48,901 nucleotides of DNA from a virus. Below, one piece after another: positions 16,530 through 23,465 of this stretch. Position numbers and translations under genes: made by a program. The stretch covers positions 1 through 48,901 of the IMG/VR virus record IMGVR_UViG_3300033182_000984; one strand, 5' to 3'. Numbering within the stretch: the first letter of the stretch is position 1; every line of letters begins with the position of its first letter. Under the pieces are notes generated by a model. That model was not told the origin of the DNA and did not search any database. It worked only from the letters and a program-made list of their open reading frames with translations.

Positions 16530-17597
16530 CTAGACAAAATCTGAAAGCACCTCGTCCCAGCGTTCCGCCATCCGCCGAACGTCTAAATGTTCACGAACCA
16601 AATCTCGTTGCCGTTTCGCTTCCTGTGATCTCGTCGTAAAGTCTCGTAATTCGCTCAGATGTGCAGTCCATTCCTCGTCCGACGAGGCCAGACGCCCGAT
16701 TCCGTACAGTTCTTGAAGTCGCTTGTACTCTCCGACGTTTGACCCAACAAACGGAACTCCTGCGGCAGCGTACTCAATTCCTTTGATCCACGACTTGGCA
16801 TGGTTGAACGGAATGTCGTTCAGCGGTGCGACGCCTACGTCAAACTGAAATGACAACTTGCAATATTTGCGCGGATCGTGCATCGCTGTTTTCGCCACTC
16901 GTTCTTCAGGCAAACCCACTTTGGCTGCGAACGTCGTGGCGCCGTGCACATGACCGGAATGGTGAAAGCGGAAGTTGGAATCTTGAAGCACGTTGGACAA
17001 CAGTTCTAGATCTCCGGAGCGATGACTGGTTGAGCCAACCCATCCAACGATCGGCTTCCTAGATTTGTGGTGACGTCGTTGAAAATCGTCAACTGAAACA
17101 CAGTTATGAATTCGGTACACCTTTTTGATCTTGAAGTCTTCGGCCATTCGTTCTTCAAGGAACGGCGTTGACACTGTGACCGCATCGGACATCTGAAGAA
17201 TTGTTTTGTAGAACTCAATGTTCTCTTCGTTGTTGTGATCTGGGTGCGTCAACTTGAACGCAGCGTTGTCCTTGTGGAGACCCCAGTACCAGTCGTCAAC
17301 GTCATTGATGATCGGCTTGTTGCGATCTGCGGCCATGTTCTGGATCAACGCGCCGAACATCGCTCGTTGCATCACGATGACGTCAACGTCGTAGTGAGCT
17401 TTACGACGCCAATCCATCACACCGAATCCCTGTTTCGGATGATGCATCAGCAACCCAGTTACAGAATCAAACTTTGAATATTTTCGATGTTGCTGAATTC
17501 TGATCCAGTTAGAACCGCCGGGGACAGGTCCGTCGTTGACTGTCATTGAACGCGACCAGTCCGTGGTCGCATAACCGATTTTGATTGGACGGGCCAT
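16530..17597 (-). CDS. Glycosyltransferase, GT-B fold, GT4-like
   Basis: 355 aa. The C-terminal half has the GT4/group-1 pattern: 'IVGWVGSTSHRSGDLELL' (residues 183-200, nucleotide-sugar domain start), 'FDVGVAPLNDIPFNHAKSW' (252-270) and 'KGIEYAAAGVPFVGSNVGEY' (272-291). The N-terminal half has an alternating strand-helix layout with a DVDDWYWGL element (99-107). It transfers a sugar from an activated donor to an unknown acceptor; virion protein, host surface polymer or modified base are all possible. It stands between an accessory cassette and connector genes. A small hairpin covers its ribosome site region. Confidence 0.82.
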   Translation of the reverse strand: MARPIKIGYATTDWSRSMTVNDGPVPGGSNWIRIQQHRKYSKFDSVTGLLMHHPKQGFGVMDWRRKAHYDVDVIVMQRAMFGALIQNMAADRNKPIINDVDDWYWGLHKDNAAFKLTHPDHNNEENIEFYKTILQMSDAVTVSTPFLEERMAEDFKIKKVYRIHNCVSVDDFQRRHHKSRKPIVGWVGSTSHRSGDLELLSNVLQDSNFRFHHSGHVHGATTFAAKVGLPEERVAKTAMHDPRKYCKLSFQFDVGVAPLNDIPFNHAKSWIKGIEYAAAGVPFVGSNVGEYKRLQELYGIGRLASSDEEWTAHLSELRDFTTRSQEAKRQRDLVREHLDVRRMAERWDEVLSDFV

Positions 17598-17603
17598 AGT
17601 TCA

Positions 17604-17617
17604 CCAGCTTTCGCTGG
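17604..17617 (-). promoter_or_regulatory. GAAA-tetraloop hairpin before the glycosyltransferase start
   Basis: On the minus strand CCAGC-GAAA-GCTGG ends six bases before the glycosyltransferase ATG and takes in the only weak ribosome-binding sequence (GGTGA). A stable GNRA hairpin here could reduce translation of this gene. Confidence 0.4.
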
Positions 17618-17632
17618 CGATCTTAGTACGTA

Positions 17633-17839
17633 TCAGCCGGGGATAATGTCTCCGCCTCGCCCACCGCCACCGAAGCGACGTGGGAGAAGGTCTCGGCCGG
17701 CACCCGAGTCGTTACCGACACCGCCAAGGACGCCACGGTTGATTCCACGCAGGGCAAGCGCAACAGCACGTCGCCACCATGAGGGTCGGCGAGCCTGCGA
17801 TCCTGGTTCAACGTCCGGTGGGAAAATTGGGCTTGGCAT
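17633..17839 (-). CDS. Small basic Gly/Pro/Arg-rich protein
   Basis: 68 aa. It has a very good start: ATG with GGAGG four bases upstream. The protein starts MPSPIFPPDVEPGSQ, carries a basic amphipathic helix (WWRRAVALALRGINRG) and ends with a Gly/Arg-rich tail (RRFGGGGRGGDIIPG). No known domain. The basic helix and the Gly/Arg tail suggest nucleic-acid or membrane contact, which is not shown. It stands between the IbrB-like gene and the glycosyltransferase. Confidence 0.55.
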   Translation of the reverse strand: MPSPIFPPDVEPGSQARRPSWWRRAVALALRGINRGVLGGVGNDSGAGRDLLPRRFGGGGRGGDIIPG

Positions 17840-17871
17840 CGGGCCTCCGTAGAATCAAGCCCATAATACCA

Positions 17872-18444
17872 TCAGCGATCTTCATTCGGGGGGCGTTCAA
17901 TAAATTCGGTTGTCTCCGATGCTGAAGGTGCCTCTACCGGAACCCATGCACGTGAATACTTGTGCTGATCAATCTTCCGATGCTTCAGCAACGTCCCATC
18001 CAACATCACATCAATCTCATCCGAAGTCATCGCCATCTTTTTCCGCAACTCGTCCTGACTCAACTTCCCAGCCATGATCAAATCCCTCATAACTTTAGAA
18101 ACCTGTCGGGCGGCGCTATGACCCTTAGAGCGGTTGAGGCGAATGTGCATGAACGCAGCGTCCAAATCGGAGACGTCCTGAAAAATGACTGGCACATGAC
18201 TCTTCACCGTCTTTTTCACGGCTCGAGAACTTCCAGCAATTTCCCATCGGACGTTCCCATCAATGATGTTCATCGTGGACGTCTGAACAATGATCGGTTG
18301 CAACCAGCCGTACTCGGCCATTGATCGTGCCAGCACTTCTAGGTCCGGCTTCAACAGATAGCTTGATCGCCACGGACCCGGTTGCAACGTTTCACCCTTC
18401 ACCCATTCAATGTCGGTCATCATGTTTTTGTTCAGGCTAAACAT
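17872..18444 (-). CDS. ParB/sulfiredoxin-fold nuclease-like protein, IbrB-like
   Basis: 190 aa. The N-terminal ~110 residues have a ParB/Srx fold pattern: 'LEVLARSMAEYGWLQPIIV' then 'NIIDGNVRWEIAGSSRAVKK' (the position of the GEHR-type box) and 'HVPVIFQDVSDLDAAFMHIR'. The C-terminal part is a short helical extension. It overlaps the stop of the PAPS-reductase-like gene as TGATG. A ParB-like protein coupled to a PAPS-reductase/DUF3440-like protein is the arrangement of IbrB and IbrA in mobile elements of enterobacteria. Whether it cuts, hydrolyses NTPs or only binds DNA cannot be told from sequence. Confidence 0.75.
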   Translation of the reverse strand: MFSLNKNMMTDIEWVKGETLQPGPWRSSYLLKPDLEVLARSMAEYGWLQPIIVQTSTMNIIDGNVRWEIAGSSRAVKKTVKSHVPVIFQDVSDLDAAFMHIRLNRSKGHSAARQVSKVMRDLIMAGKLSQDELRKKMAMTSDEIDVMLDGTLLKHRKIDQHKYSRAWVPVEAPSASETTEFIERPPNEDR

Positions 18445-19607
18445 CAGCGTGAATCGTCAATGCTGTCGTAGGCGTCAAGGTTTGCCATTTGCTCTTCTTC
18501 TTTCTGTTGGACCGTAAACGCACGGGTTTTGGGACCCATCGGGTTCACTGACTGAATGTTGAACTCTTTCATCAGGATGTTTCTGATCAGCCAGTGCGTC
18601 GGATATGACGACGGATCCTTTGCCTGCTTCTTCCGGAACTCCGAAGCGAACGCCATCGCTCGACGGTGCAACCCTGGCGTCAGAACGTTGTCGTCAATAC
18701 ATCGCTTGACGCCTTTCCATCCCATCTCAGAATAGTTAGCGATCAGTTTCTCCATGTCAAAATCTGCCCACAGCCTTCGCTGGGCATCAATGTGAGGGAA
18801 GCATTCGTAAAGCCGATCGTAGAACTCTGGTTCGGTTGCTACGACGTCACCGATCCGACGGATAGCAACACAGTGCAAAGGGATCCCGACCCGAGTGTTT
18901 GACCCGCTGATTGCGGCAAGGTCGTAGTACTCGCAGTACGAAGCGTTGTGTTCCTCGCTGATGAACTTCAACACGTCGTCCGTAGTCCAGTCGTAAATCA
19001 CTTTTGCGAACCGCAACGGAATTGACTTCTTCATTCGGAACGGAACGTTGATGTAGTTCTCGTGCAACTTTTGGACGCACGACCGATACCGCACCATTGA
19101 CTCGTTGGCTCGGACACCGGTAAGGAACGCCACCCTTCCGGCTTTGCCCTGCATCGTGTAATAGTCAATTGACTCAGGGATCGCCGTGTTTGTGTCAAGC
19201 CCGAAGTGCTCGGCGGTGATGGCGCCCGGAGGAATGTCCCTGTACAGACGTCCTTCTAACTCGCGTTTCTTGCTCCACAACAGCACGTACTCTCTGCGAC
19301 CGAGCACCCAAATTTCTTGTCCTTGGGGCAGGCAGTACCACTCCATATCCACCCAGTCGTAGTCACGTACCTCTTCTATGTATTTGATGACGGCTGGGGA
19401 CACCATCTCTTCGTCACGGAAAATGACCTTTACTGGGCCAAGGCCACGTTCTTCGTGGATTTCCTTGGCCAAGTAAAGAACCGCTGTTGAATCTTTGCCT
19501 CCAGAGAACTGGACGCACACAGTGTCAAACGTGTCGTAGACATGTCGGATGCGTTCACGGGCGGCGTCTACGCATGAGATGTCTAGGAACATTCGTTGAC
19601 GGGTCAT
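18444..19607 (-). CDS. PAPS reductase-family / IbrA-like ATP-pyrophosphatase
   Basis: 387 aa from an ATG that overlaps the deacylase stop as ATGA; the frame continues upstream but the junction and length favour this start. The PP-loop SGGKDS (residues 35-40) binds ATP; 'IFRDEEMVSP' and 'FLTGVRANESMVRYRSC' (161-177) are the usual downstream motifs of the PAPS reductase/DndC/IbrA superfamily. The C-terminal half ('YDWTTDDVLKFISEEHNASY') fits DUF3440-type proteins rather than true sulfate assimilation enzymes. Such enzymes adenylate a substrate for sulfur or amine transfer. Together with the ParB-like partner it suggests nucleic-acid modification or regulation. Confidence 0.82.
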   Translation of the reverse strand: MTRQRMFLDISCVDAARERIRHVYDTFDTVCVQFSGGKDSTAVLYLAKEIHEERGLGPVKVIFRDEEMVSPAVIKYIEEVRDYDWVDMEWYCLPQGQEIWVLGRREYVLLWSKKRELEGRLYRDIPPGAITAEHFGLDTNTAIPESIDYYTMQGKAGRVAFLTGVRANESMVRYRSCVQKLHENYINVPFRMKKSIPLRFAKVIYDWTTDDVLKFISEEHNASYCEYYDLAAISGSNTRVGIPLHCVAIRRIGDVVATEPEFYDRLYECFPHIDAQRRLWADFDMEKLIANYSEMGWKGVKRCIDDNVLTPGLHRRAMAFASEFRKKQAKDPSSYPTHWLIRNILMKEFNIQSVNPMGPKTRAFTVQQKEEEQMANLDAYDSIDDSR

Positions 19608-20530
19608 GCGAAAAGCAACCCTCGTCGCATCACGCTTTGCTGAACCGCACACGATCTCATCTCGGTAATCGTAGTCATGTGCGCATCCGTGATGTCTTCC
19701 ATCGTGAAGTCGCCCCATGTGTATCCGCCTGCCATCGTGACGACGACAGGAACGTCTTGCTCAGCGAGCCAGCCTGACATCAACTTCTCACGCGTGTGGA
19801 GTTGCATCTCAAGCAACCCGTCGTTCAGCGGATCCACGCCAGCGTTGTAGATGATGATGTCGGGGTTGATGTCCGCCATGTCCACGGTGTTCAGCATTTT
19901 GATCAGTGACGTGATGTACTCGTCGGTATTAGCAATGACCAGTTGGTCAAACTGATCTTCGGGGACGTACGAGTCAAATCTGTTGGTGGACATGTCCCAC
20001 TGGTAGGTGGTGTCGTGGTTGATCATTGAGTAGGTGCCTCCACCGCAGTGGGCGTCCAGATCAATGACGAGCGATGTTAGACCTTTGCTTTCGGCGTACC
20101 GTGCGGCGAGTGCCACCCCGTTGAACGTGCAGAAGCCGACACCGTTTTCTCTACGGGCATGGTGAAGTCCGGATGACAAGGTGACGGCTACGTTCTTGTG
20201 CTGGCATGCCTCGTCAACAGCGGCGAGACATCCGGCGACGTGAGCTCGTGCCATCGGATAGATGTATTCGTCCCACGGGAAGCCTTGAGATCCAGCAAGA
20301 CGCGTGTCAGATCCGGTGCGGACTGCTTCCACATAGTCGTGATCGTGGAAGCGTCGAATATACTCGTCTGCGACGGCGTAGTGAGTGTTCGGATTGGCAA
20401 GTTCCAAGCGTTGGCGGTCAGCCACAAAGTTAGGGTCTGACGCAACTCGCTCAGCGATGTGCGCAGACTTACGGGTAGTGTCAAATGCGTACCCGCTCGC
20501 AGTGTAATCAGGGTTCCAAAATATCTTCAT
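19604..20530 (-). CDS. Histone deacetylase-family (HDAC/AcuC/acetylpolyamine) hydrolase
   Basis: 308 aa, near the usual length of bacterial HDAC-like enzymes. Catalytic motifs are intact: SSGLHHARRENGVGFCTFNG (H123, H124), VIDLDAHCGGGT (zinc ligands D159 and H161), NAGVDPLNDG (third ligand D233) and MAGGYTW (Y270, transition-state tyrosine). It should remove acyl groups from an amine, such as acetyl-lysine, acetylpolyamine or a modified nucleic acid; the substrate is unknown. It is the first gene behind a consensus promoter (AGGAG before its ATG) and is coupled to the IbrA-like gene by ATGA. An HDAC-like gene is unusual on a phage. Confidence 0.9.
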   Translation of the reverse strand: MKIFWNPDYTASGYAFDTTRKSAHIAERVASDPNFVADRQRLELANPNTHYAVADEYIRRFHDHDYVEAVRTGSDTRLAGSQGFPWDEYIYPMARAHVAGCLAAVDEACQHKNVAVTLSSGLHHARRENGVGFCTFNGVALAARYAESKGLTSLVIDLDAHCGGGTYSMINHDTTYQWDMSTNRFDSYVPEDQFDQLVIANTDEYITSLIKMLNTVDMADINPDIIIYNAGVDPLNDGLLEMQLHTREKLMSGWLAEQDVPVVVTMAGGYTWGDFTMEDITDAHMTTITEMRSCAVQQSVMRRGLLFA

Positions 20531-20557
20531 AAATCTCCTCTCGGTAGTACTTGATTG

Positions 20558-20584
20558 ATGTATACATTATAGGGCGATACGCCC
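20558..20584 (-). promoter_or_regulatory. Operator-like palindromes in the cassette promoter
   Basis: Two inverted repeats lie in the promoter: ATGTATACAT, a perfect 10-bp palindrome overlapping the -10 end and start region (20558-20567), and GGGCG-N3-CGCCC (20572-20584) in the spacer between -10 and -35. Either could bind a repressor and block RNA polymerase. Confidence 0.5.
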
Positions 20585-20594
20585 GTAATGTCAA
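20566..20594 (-). promoter_or_regulatory. Consensus sigma70-type promoter of the deacylase cassette
   Basis: On the minus strand TTGACA (20594-20589), exactly 17 bases, then TATAAT (20571-20566): a full match to the housekeeping-sigma consensus. It lies 36 bases before the deacylase ATG and just after the ParB-like gene's stop. No other promoter in the window is this good, suggesting early or constitutive host-polymerase transcription of the cassette, unless repressed. Confidence 0.88.
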
Positions 20595-20596
20595 CT

Positions 20597-21361
20597 TCAG
20601 AAGTCGGCGTGAGACTCAACAAACTCAAGCAAACGCTGAGCCGTCGTCGTCCCTTTGTACGCTACATCGTGACGTAGCCAACGCACAAATTCGTACCATC
20701 GCCTCTGCTGATCCGCATCGTCAAACACCAGCGTGTATTGGACGACCGCCTGCTTTGATCCGGACTGTCCAATGCTGGTACTGCCTGTGGCAGCAACGCT
20801 TTTAGCGTCAACTTCACCAGTCGGCACGATCCGCTCTTCGCCATCCTCGTCAATTTCTCGAGTGACGGGCGGAGGTGCTGGTTCAACAAGTTGTGGTGCG
20901 ACATATCCTGGGGTGTCGTCAATTGTTCCGAGACGCCACGCCTGCTCGTCAAGCGCCGCCAACTCAAACACATCCCATCCGAGACCGTCCAGCAGATTCT
21001 CGTAGTCATCTGTAACTGTTGTCAAAATTTCGTTGAGCAACTCGGGGTCGGAATGACCGACTTCGGACGTACGGTTGTCTGCGAGCGCAAACGCCACCGC
21101 CTGCTTTTCGTCAACCTCATACTGAACTGCGGCGATCTTGTCCCAACCCAAACGTTTCGCAGCCTCAAGCTGGTGGTTGCCGGCGATCACAGTTGACGTG
21201 CCGTCGCCATTGGGTCGAACAACAATCGGTTTGACTTGACCGAACTCTTTGTACGAAGCCATGATCGCTTCAACGTTGCCTTTGCGCGGGTTGCCAGGCA
21301 ACGGCACAAGTTTGTCAATGTCCACGCCGAACGGTTCTAGGGTCGGATCAATGCGGTTCAT
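20597..21361 (-). CDS. ParB-like nuclease domain protein
   Basis: 254 aa. The N-terminal ParB domain is clear: 'KLVPLPGNPRKGNVEAIM', 'SYKEFGQVKPIVVRPNG' and 'VIAGNHQLEAAKRLGW' (the GxHR-type box appears as GNHQ), then 'DEKQAVAFALADNRTSEVG', the usual end of this domain in phage proteins. The C-terminal half (about 150-254) contains a Pro/Glu linker and a basic helical domain. Phage proteins of this kind have been linked to DNA binding, nicking or as partners of modification enzymes. It is ATGA-coupled to the gene at 21358-21696. It is not closely similar to the IbrB-like protein. Confidence 0.82.
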   Translation of the reverse strand: MNRIDPTLEPFGVDIDKLVPLPGNPRKGNVEAIMASYKEFGQVKPIVVRPNGDGTSTVIAGNHQLEAAKRLGWDKIAAVQYEVDEKQAVAFALADNRTSEVGHSDPELLNEILTTVTDDYENLLDGLGWDVFELAALDEQAWRLGTIDDTPGYVAPQLVEPAPPPVTREIDEDGEERIVPTGEVDAKSVAATGSTSIGQSGSKQAVVQYTLVFDDADQQRRWYEFVRWLRHDVAYKGTTTAQRLLEFVESHADF

Positions 21362-21696
21362 GTTTGCGCCCTCACGTTCGCTGCGAGTGTTCGCAGGGCG
21401 TCAATGGAAGTTCGCAACGAGGACAATCTTTCTCGTTTTGACTTCACCAACGCCTCTGCGATTTTGTGGCTGTGGATCTGAATCTCCAGTTTGTAGTCAG
21501 CCCACGCTTCTCGTTCTCGGATAGAGCCTTTCGCAGAAAGATATTCTTTTGCCCACGACGCCTTGTAGTCGGCTTCTTTTTCTGCTGCGTCTACAGCGAG
21601 CGACTCAAACGTTTCTGTCTCATCTTCCAGCATTGACGTAAGCCGGATGATTTCCTGCTCAATCTCTACTTGTGAGATTGGACGGGTTCTATTCAC
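21358..21696 (-). CDS. Small helical protein of unknown function
   Basis: 112 aa when started at the GTG at 21696, which has GGAG seven bases upstream and overlaps the resolvase stop by eight bases; a longer frame to 21915 overlaps the resolvase by 227 bases and is unlikely. The protein is almost entirely helical and charged ('QVEIEQEIIRLTSMLEDETE', 'AWADYKLEIQIHSHKIAEAL'). Proteins of this kind occur near recombination genes in actinophages, but I know no function. Gene context suggests DNA metabolism. Confidence 0.65.
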   Translation of the reverse strand: MNRTRPISQVEIEQEIIRLTSMLEDETETFESLAVDAAEKEADYKASWAKEYLSAKGSIREREAWADYKLEIQIHSHKIAEALVKSKRERLSSLRTSIDALRTLAANVRAQT

Positions 21697-22213
21697 AGTA
21701 TTTCTCCAGTTCTGACCAGTCGAAAATGTTGAGGGCGAGCCGGTTTGTTTCCGGCCAGTCGTGTCGTTCCCGACCGAGTGCGGCACGCCCCATCTCCTCA
21801 AGGATGTAGGCGTCGCACCGGTCGTTACCTCCGGCACCGTCCCAAACAATCCCTGTTCTTGCCGATATTGCTGAAACAACCTCGTTTTTTCCGGCATTTC
21901 CTTTTCCTGTAGCAAATTTCGCTCTCAACGTTGGAGGCACCTCAACATAAGGGATCTCCATTGTGTACAGCAGAAGTCTTATAACTCCGCCGAGTTCACC
22001 AATGCTGTGCGCACGACTTTGTCGGCTGGCGAACGAGTATCCCTCAATGACCACACCCGGATGACCGTGAGCAGCAAGTTCTGCTCGCACCGCCGCCTGT
22101 ATCTCGTACAGTCGTTCGGCACCCTTGGACTTCACCGCAATCGTGGACGTTCTGCCATCACACGACACACCTGTAGAGGTGAGCGACAGGTCCAAGCCCA
22201 TGATGCTTCTCAT
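21689..22213 (-). CDS. RuvC-like Holliday junction resolvase
   Basis: 174 aa. The RNase H-like fold of RuvC is visible with all four acidic residues: MGLDLSLTSTGV (D8), VVIEGYSF (E57) and GGNDRCDAYILEE (D131, D134). The length matches RuvC (about 170 aa). It should cut four-way junctions during recombination or resolve branched DNA before packaging. It works with the annealing protein and the Cas4-like nuclease encoded in the same operon. It is coupled on both sides by short overlaps. Confidence 0.88.
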   Translation of the reverse strand: MRSIMGLDLSLTSTGVSCDGRTSTIAVKSKGAERLYEIQAAVRAELAAHGHPGVVIEGYSFASRQSRAHSIGELGGVIRLLLYTMEIPYVEVPPTLRAKFATGKGNAGKNEVVSAISARTGIVWDGAGGNDRCDAYILEEMGRAALGRERHDWPETNRLALNIFDWSELEKYCE

Positions 22214-22410
22214 TGACGTCTGGCACTCTCGTATGCGCTAATAGCATCATCCGCTCTGCGACGATGTGCCTCACTCGGCTCTTCAGTCAGGAGGTACAGT
22301 GCCTCGGCAAGATTGTCGGCAACGTAGCGCCACTCTTCGGCACGATCTATCAGATCAAGCGCAGCGTTTGCGTTTTCCTCATGCCAGCGCTTGCGTTTCT
22401 TACTTCCCAT
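22210..22410 (-). CDS. Small charged protein of unknown function
   Basis: 66 aa, ATG start, ATGA overlap with the resolvase gene. It begins with a basic cluster (MGSKKRKRWHEE) and is otherwise helical with alternating acidic and basic residues. No domain recognised. It overlaps the end of the HNH gene by eleven bases. Placement inside the recombination block is the only functional hint. Confidence 0.6.
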   Translation of the reverse strand: MGSKKRKRWHEENANAALDLIDRAEEWRYVADNLAEALYLLTEEPSEAHRRRADDAISAYESARRQ

Positions 22411-22786
22411 GATCTTTCTCCCACCCGTGCTTTGCGAGACCTAACGAGAAAGCCAGCGCAGGATAATCGCCGATACGACGATGGCAGCTACGGCAAACAG
22501 CGAGAAGATTAGCCTCGTCAAGAATTGACCCACCCTGACTCCGCCTGACGACCTCATGGATGTCAACACTAGCGCGTCGGACATACGTGGCGAGACCATC
22601 GTGTCCGGCGAAAACTGGGCACGCCTCACAGTACGGCCTCTCCGAGAGAAGTCGTTCCACAAGGGGTCTACGCTCCTCATATTTTTGAACTGTTTTTTTG
22701 GAACGATGGTTGAGCCTCCCCCCACGTTTCAACGGTGTTTTAGCTTGAAGCGGTTTCCTCTGCTGAAGCGGCTTTTTACGCTTCAC
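22400..22786 (-). CDS. HNH endonuclease
   Basis: 128 aa from a GTG overlapping the upstream stop as GTGA; a second GTG at 22822 is an alternative start. The N-terminus is basic (KRKKPLQQRKPLQAKTPLKR), as in phage HNH and NinG-like proteins. The HNH core follows: 'CEACPVFAG' (first zinc cysteines), 'VDIHEVVRRSQGG' (catalytic H), 'DEANLLAVCRSCHRRIGDYP' (N and second cysteine pair). In phages such enzymes assist packaging, recombination or act as homing nucleases. Here it lies in the recombination operon rather than beside terminase or portal. Confidence 0.85.
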   Translation of the reverse strand: MKRKKPLQQRKPLQAKTPLKRGGRLNHRSKKTVQKYEERRPLVERLLSERPYCEACPVFAGHDGLATYVRRASVDIHEVVRRSQGGSILDEANLLAVCRSCHRRIGDYPALAFSLGLAKHGWEKDHGK

Positions 22787-22941
22787 GACGAAACTTTGGC
22801 CTTCTTCCTGCTCTGCCTCCACTTCTCCATGTAGCGACGCTGATACTCACGGTTCGCCTCTACGCAAACGTTGCAACGGCAGCCTCGGCTGGTGTAGCCG
22901 GTTCGATTATGAACGAGCGGTTTATCTTGTTTCTCAGGCAT
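22783..22941 (-). CDS. Small zinc-binding protein
   Basis: 52 aa from the ATG at 22941, eight bases inside the upstream gene. The motif YTSRGCRCNVCVEANREYQR (Gly-Cys-Arg-Cys-x-x-Cys followed by a helix) belongs to a family of very small proteins frequent in actinobacteria and their phages. Three cysteines and a nearby histidine can bind one metal ion. The basic C-terminus (KWRQSRKKAKVSS) suggests nucleic-acid binding. Its exact role is not known. Confidence 0.7.
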   Translation of the reverse strand: MPEKQDKPLVHNRTGYTSRGCRCNVCVEANREYQRRYMEKWRQSRKKAKVSS

Positions 22942-23449
22942 CAACCAGATCCTCACTTCGCACCGAGTCAAACGTCCACGCACCGTCAAGTGACGACCAC
23001 AGCGCTTGATCAATCGGGGTCGGTTCAATGTCAAACGACACCATCATTTCCTTGTGCTTCTTGATCGCCTTCTGAAGCAACATCATGCGCTCCAAAACGT
23101 CGTCGGCCAATGGAACGTCGGTCTCAATCATCCGACTGACATCTACCAGCCGGTTCTCAACGTGGAACTTAAACCGTTCAATCTTCTTCTTGCGTGACTC
23201 GTACACGGCAAGAGACTCGGTAAGAAGGATGTGTCCGTCCTCAATGCCGGTGTAGCGCTCGGTGTCCGCTTCAATGGACGACGCAATTTCCTCCAACTGG
23301 TTGTTCAGGTTTTCCACTAGAGCGACTAGCGCTCGCTCCCACCTGTTCCAGTTGTCCTTCTCCATCAAATACTGCTTGTTGGCTGGGCTGACCTTATTTT
23401 TGACCTCCTCTGCGACAAGTTTCGCAAAGTTGTCATCCGTCATCTTCAT
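22934..23449 (-). CDS. Helical protein of unknown function, recombination block
   Basis: 171 aa. It consists of long amphipathic helices ('ALVALVENLNNQLEEIASSI', 'YESRKKKIERFKFHVENRL', 'RMMLLQKAIKKHKEMMVSFD') with coiled-coil character between about 35 and 145. No catalytic motif was found. It is transcribed between the Cas4-like nuclease and the zinc protein. I recognise only that similar proteins accompany Cas4/Rad52-type genes in other actinophages; a structural or adaptor role in recombination is a guess. Confidence 0.65.
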   Translation of the reverse strand: MKMTDDNFAKLVAEEVKNKVSPANKQYLMEKDNWNRWERALVALVENLNNQLEEIASSIEADTERYTGIEDGHILLTESLAVYESRKKKIERFKFHVENRLVDVSRMIETDVPLADDVLERMMLLQKAIKKHKEMMVSFDIEPTPIDQALWSSLDGAWTFDSVRSEDLVDA

Positions 23450-23465
23450 TTATTTACTCCTTTTA

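Noticed and set aside
19608-19718. N-terminal extension of the PAPS-reductase-like protein
   Set aside because: Its residues come from the end of the deacylase gene in another frame; the ATG at 19607 forms an ATGA junction and suits the family's length.
20572-20584. GGGCG/CGCCC hairpin as terminator of the ParB-like gene
   Set aside because: No T-run follows; the hairpin lies exactly in the spacer of a consensus promoter, so an operator is more likely.
21697-21915. N-terminal extension of the gene at 21358
   Set aside because: It overlaps the RuvC-like gene by over 200 bases; the GTG at 21696 has a ribosome site and a short overlap.
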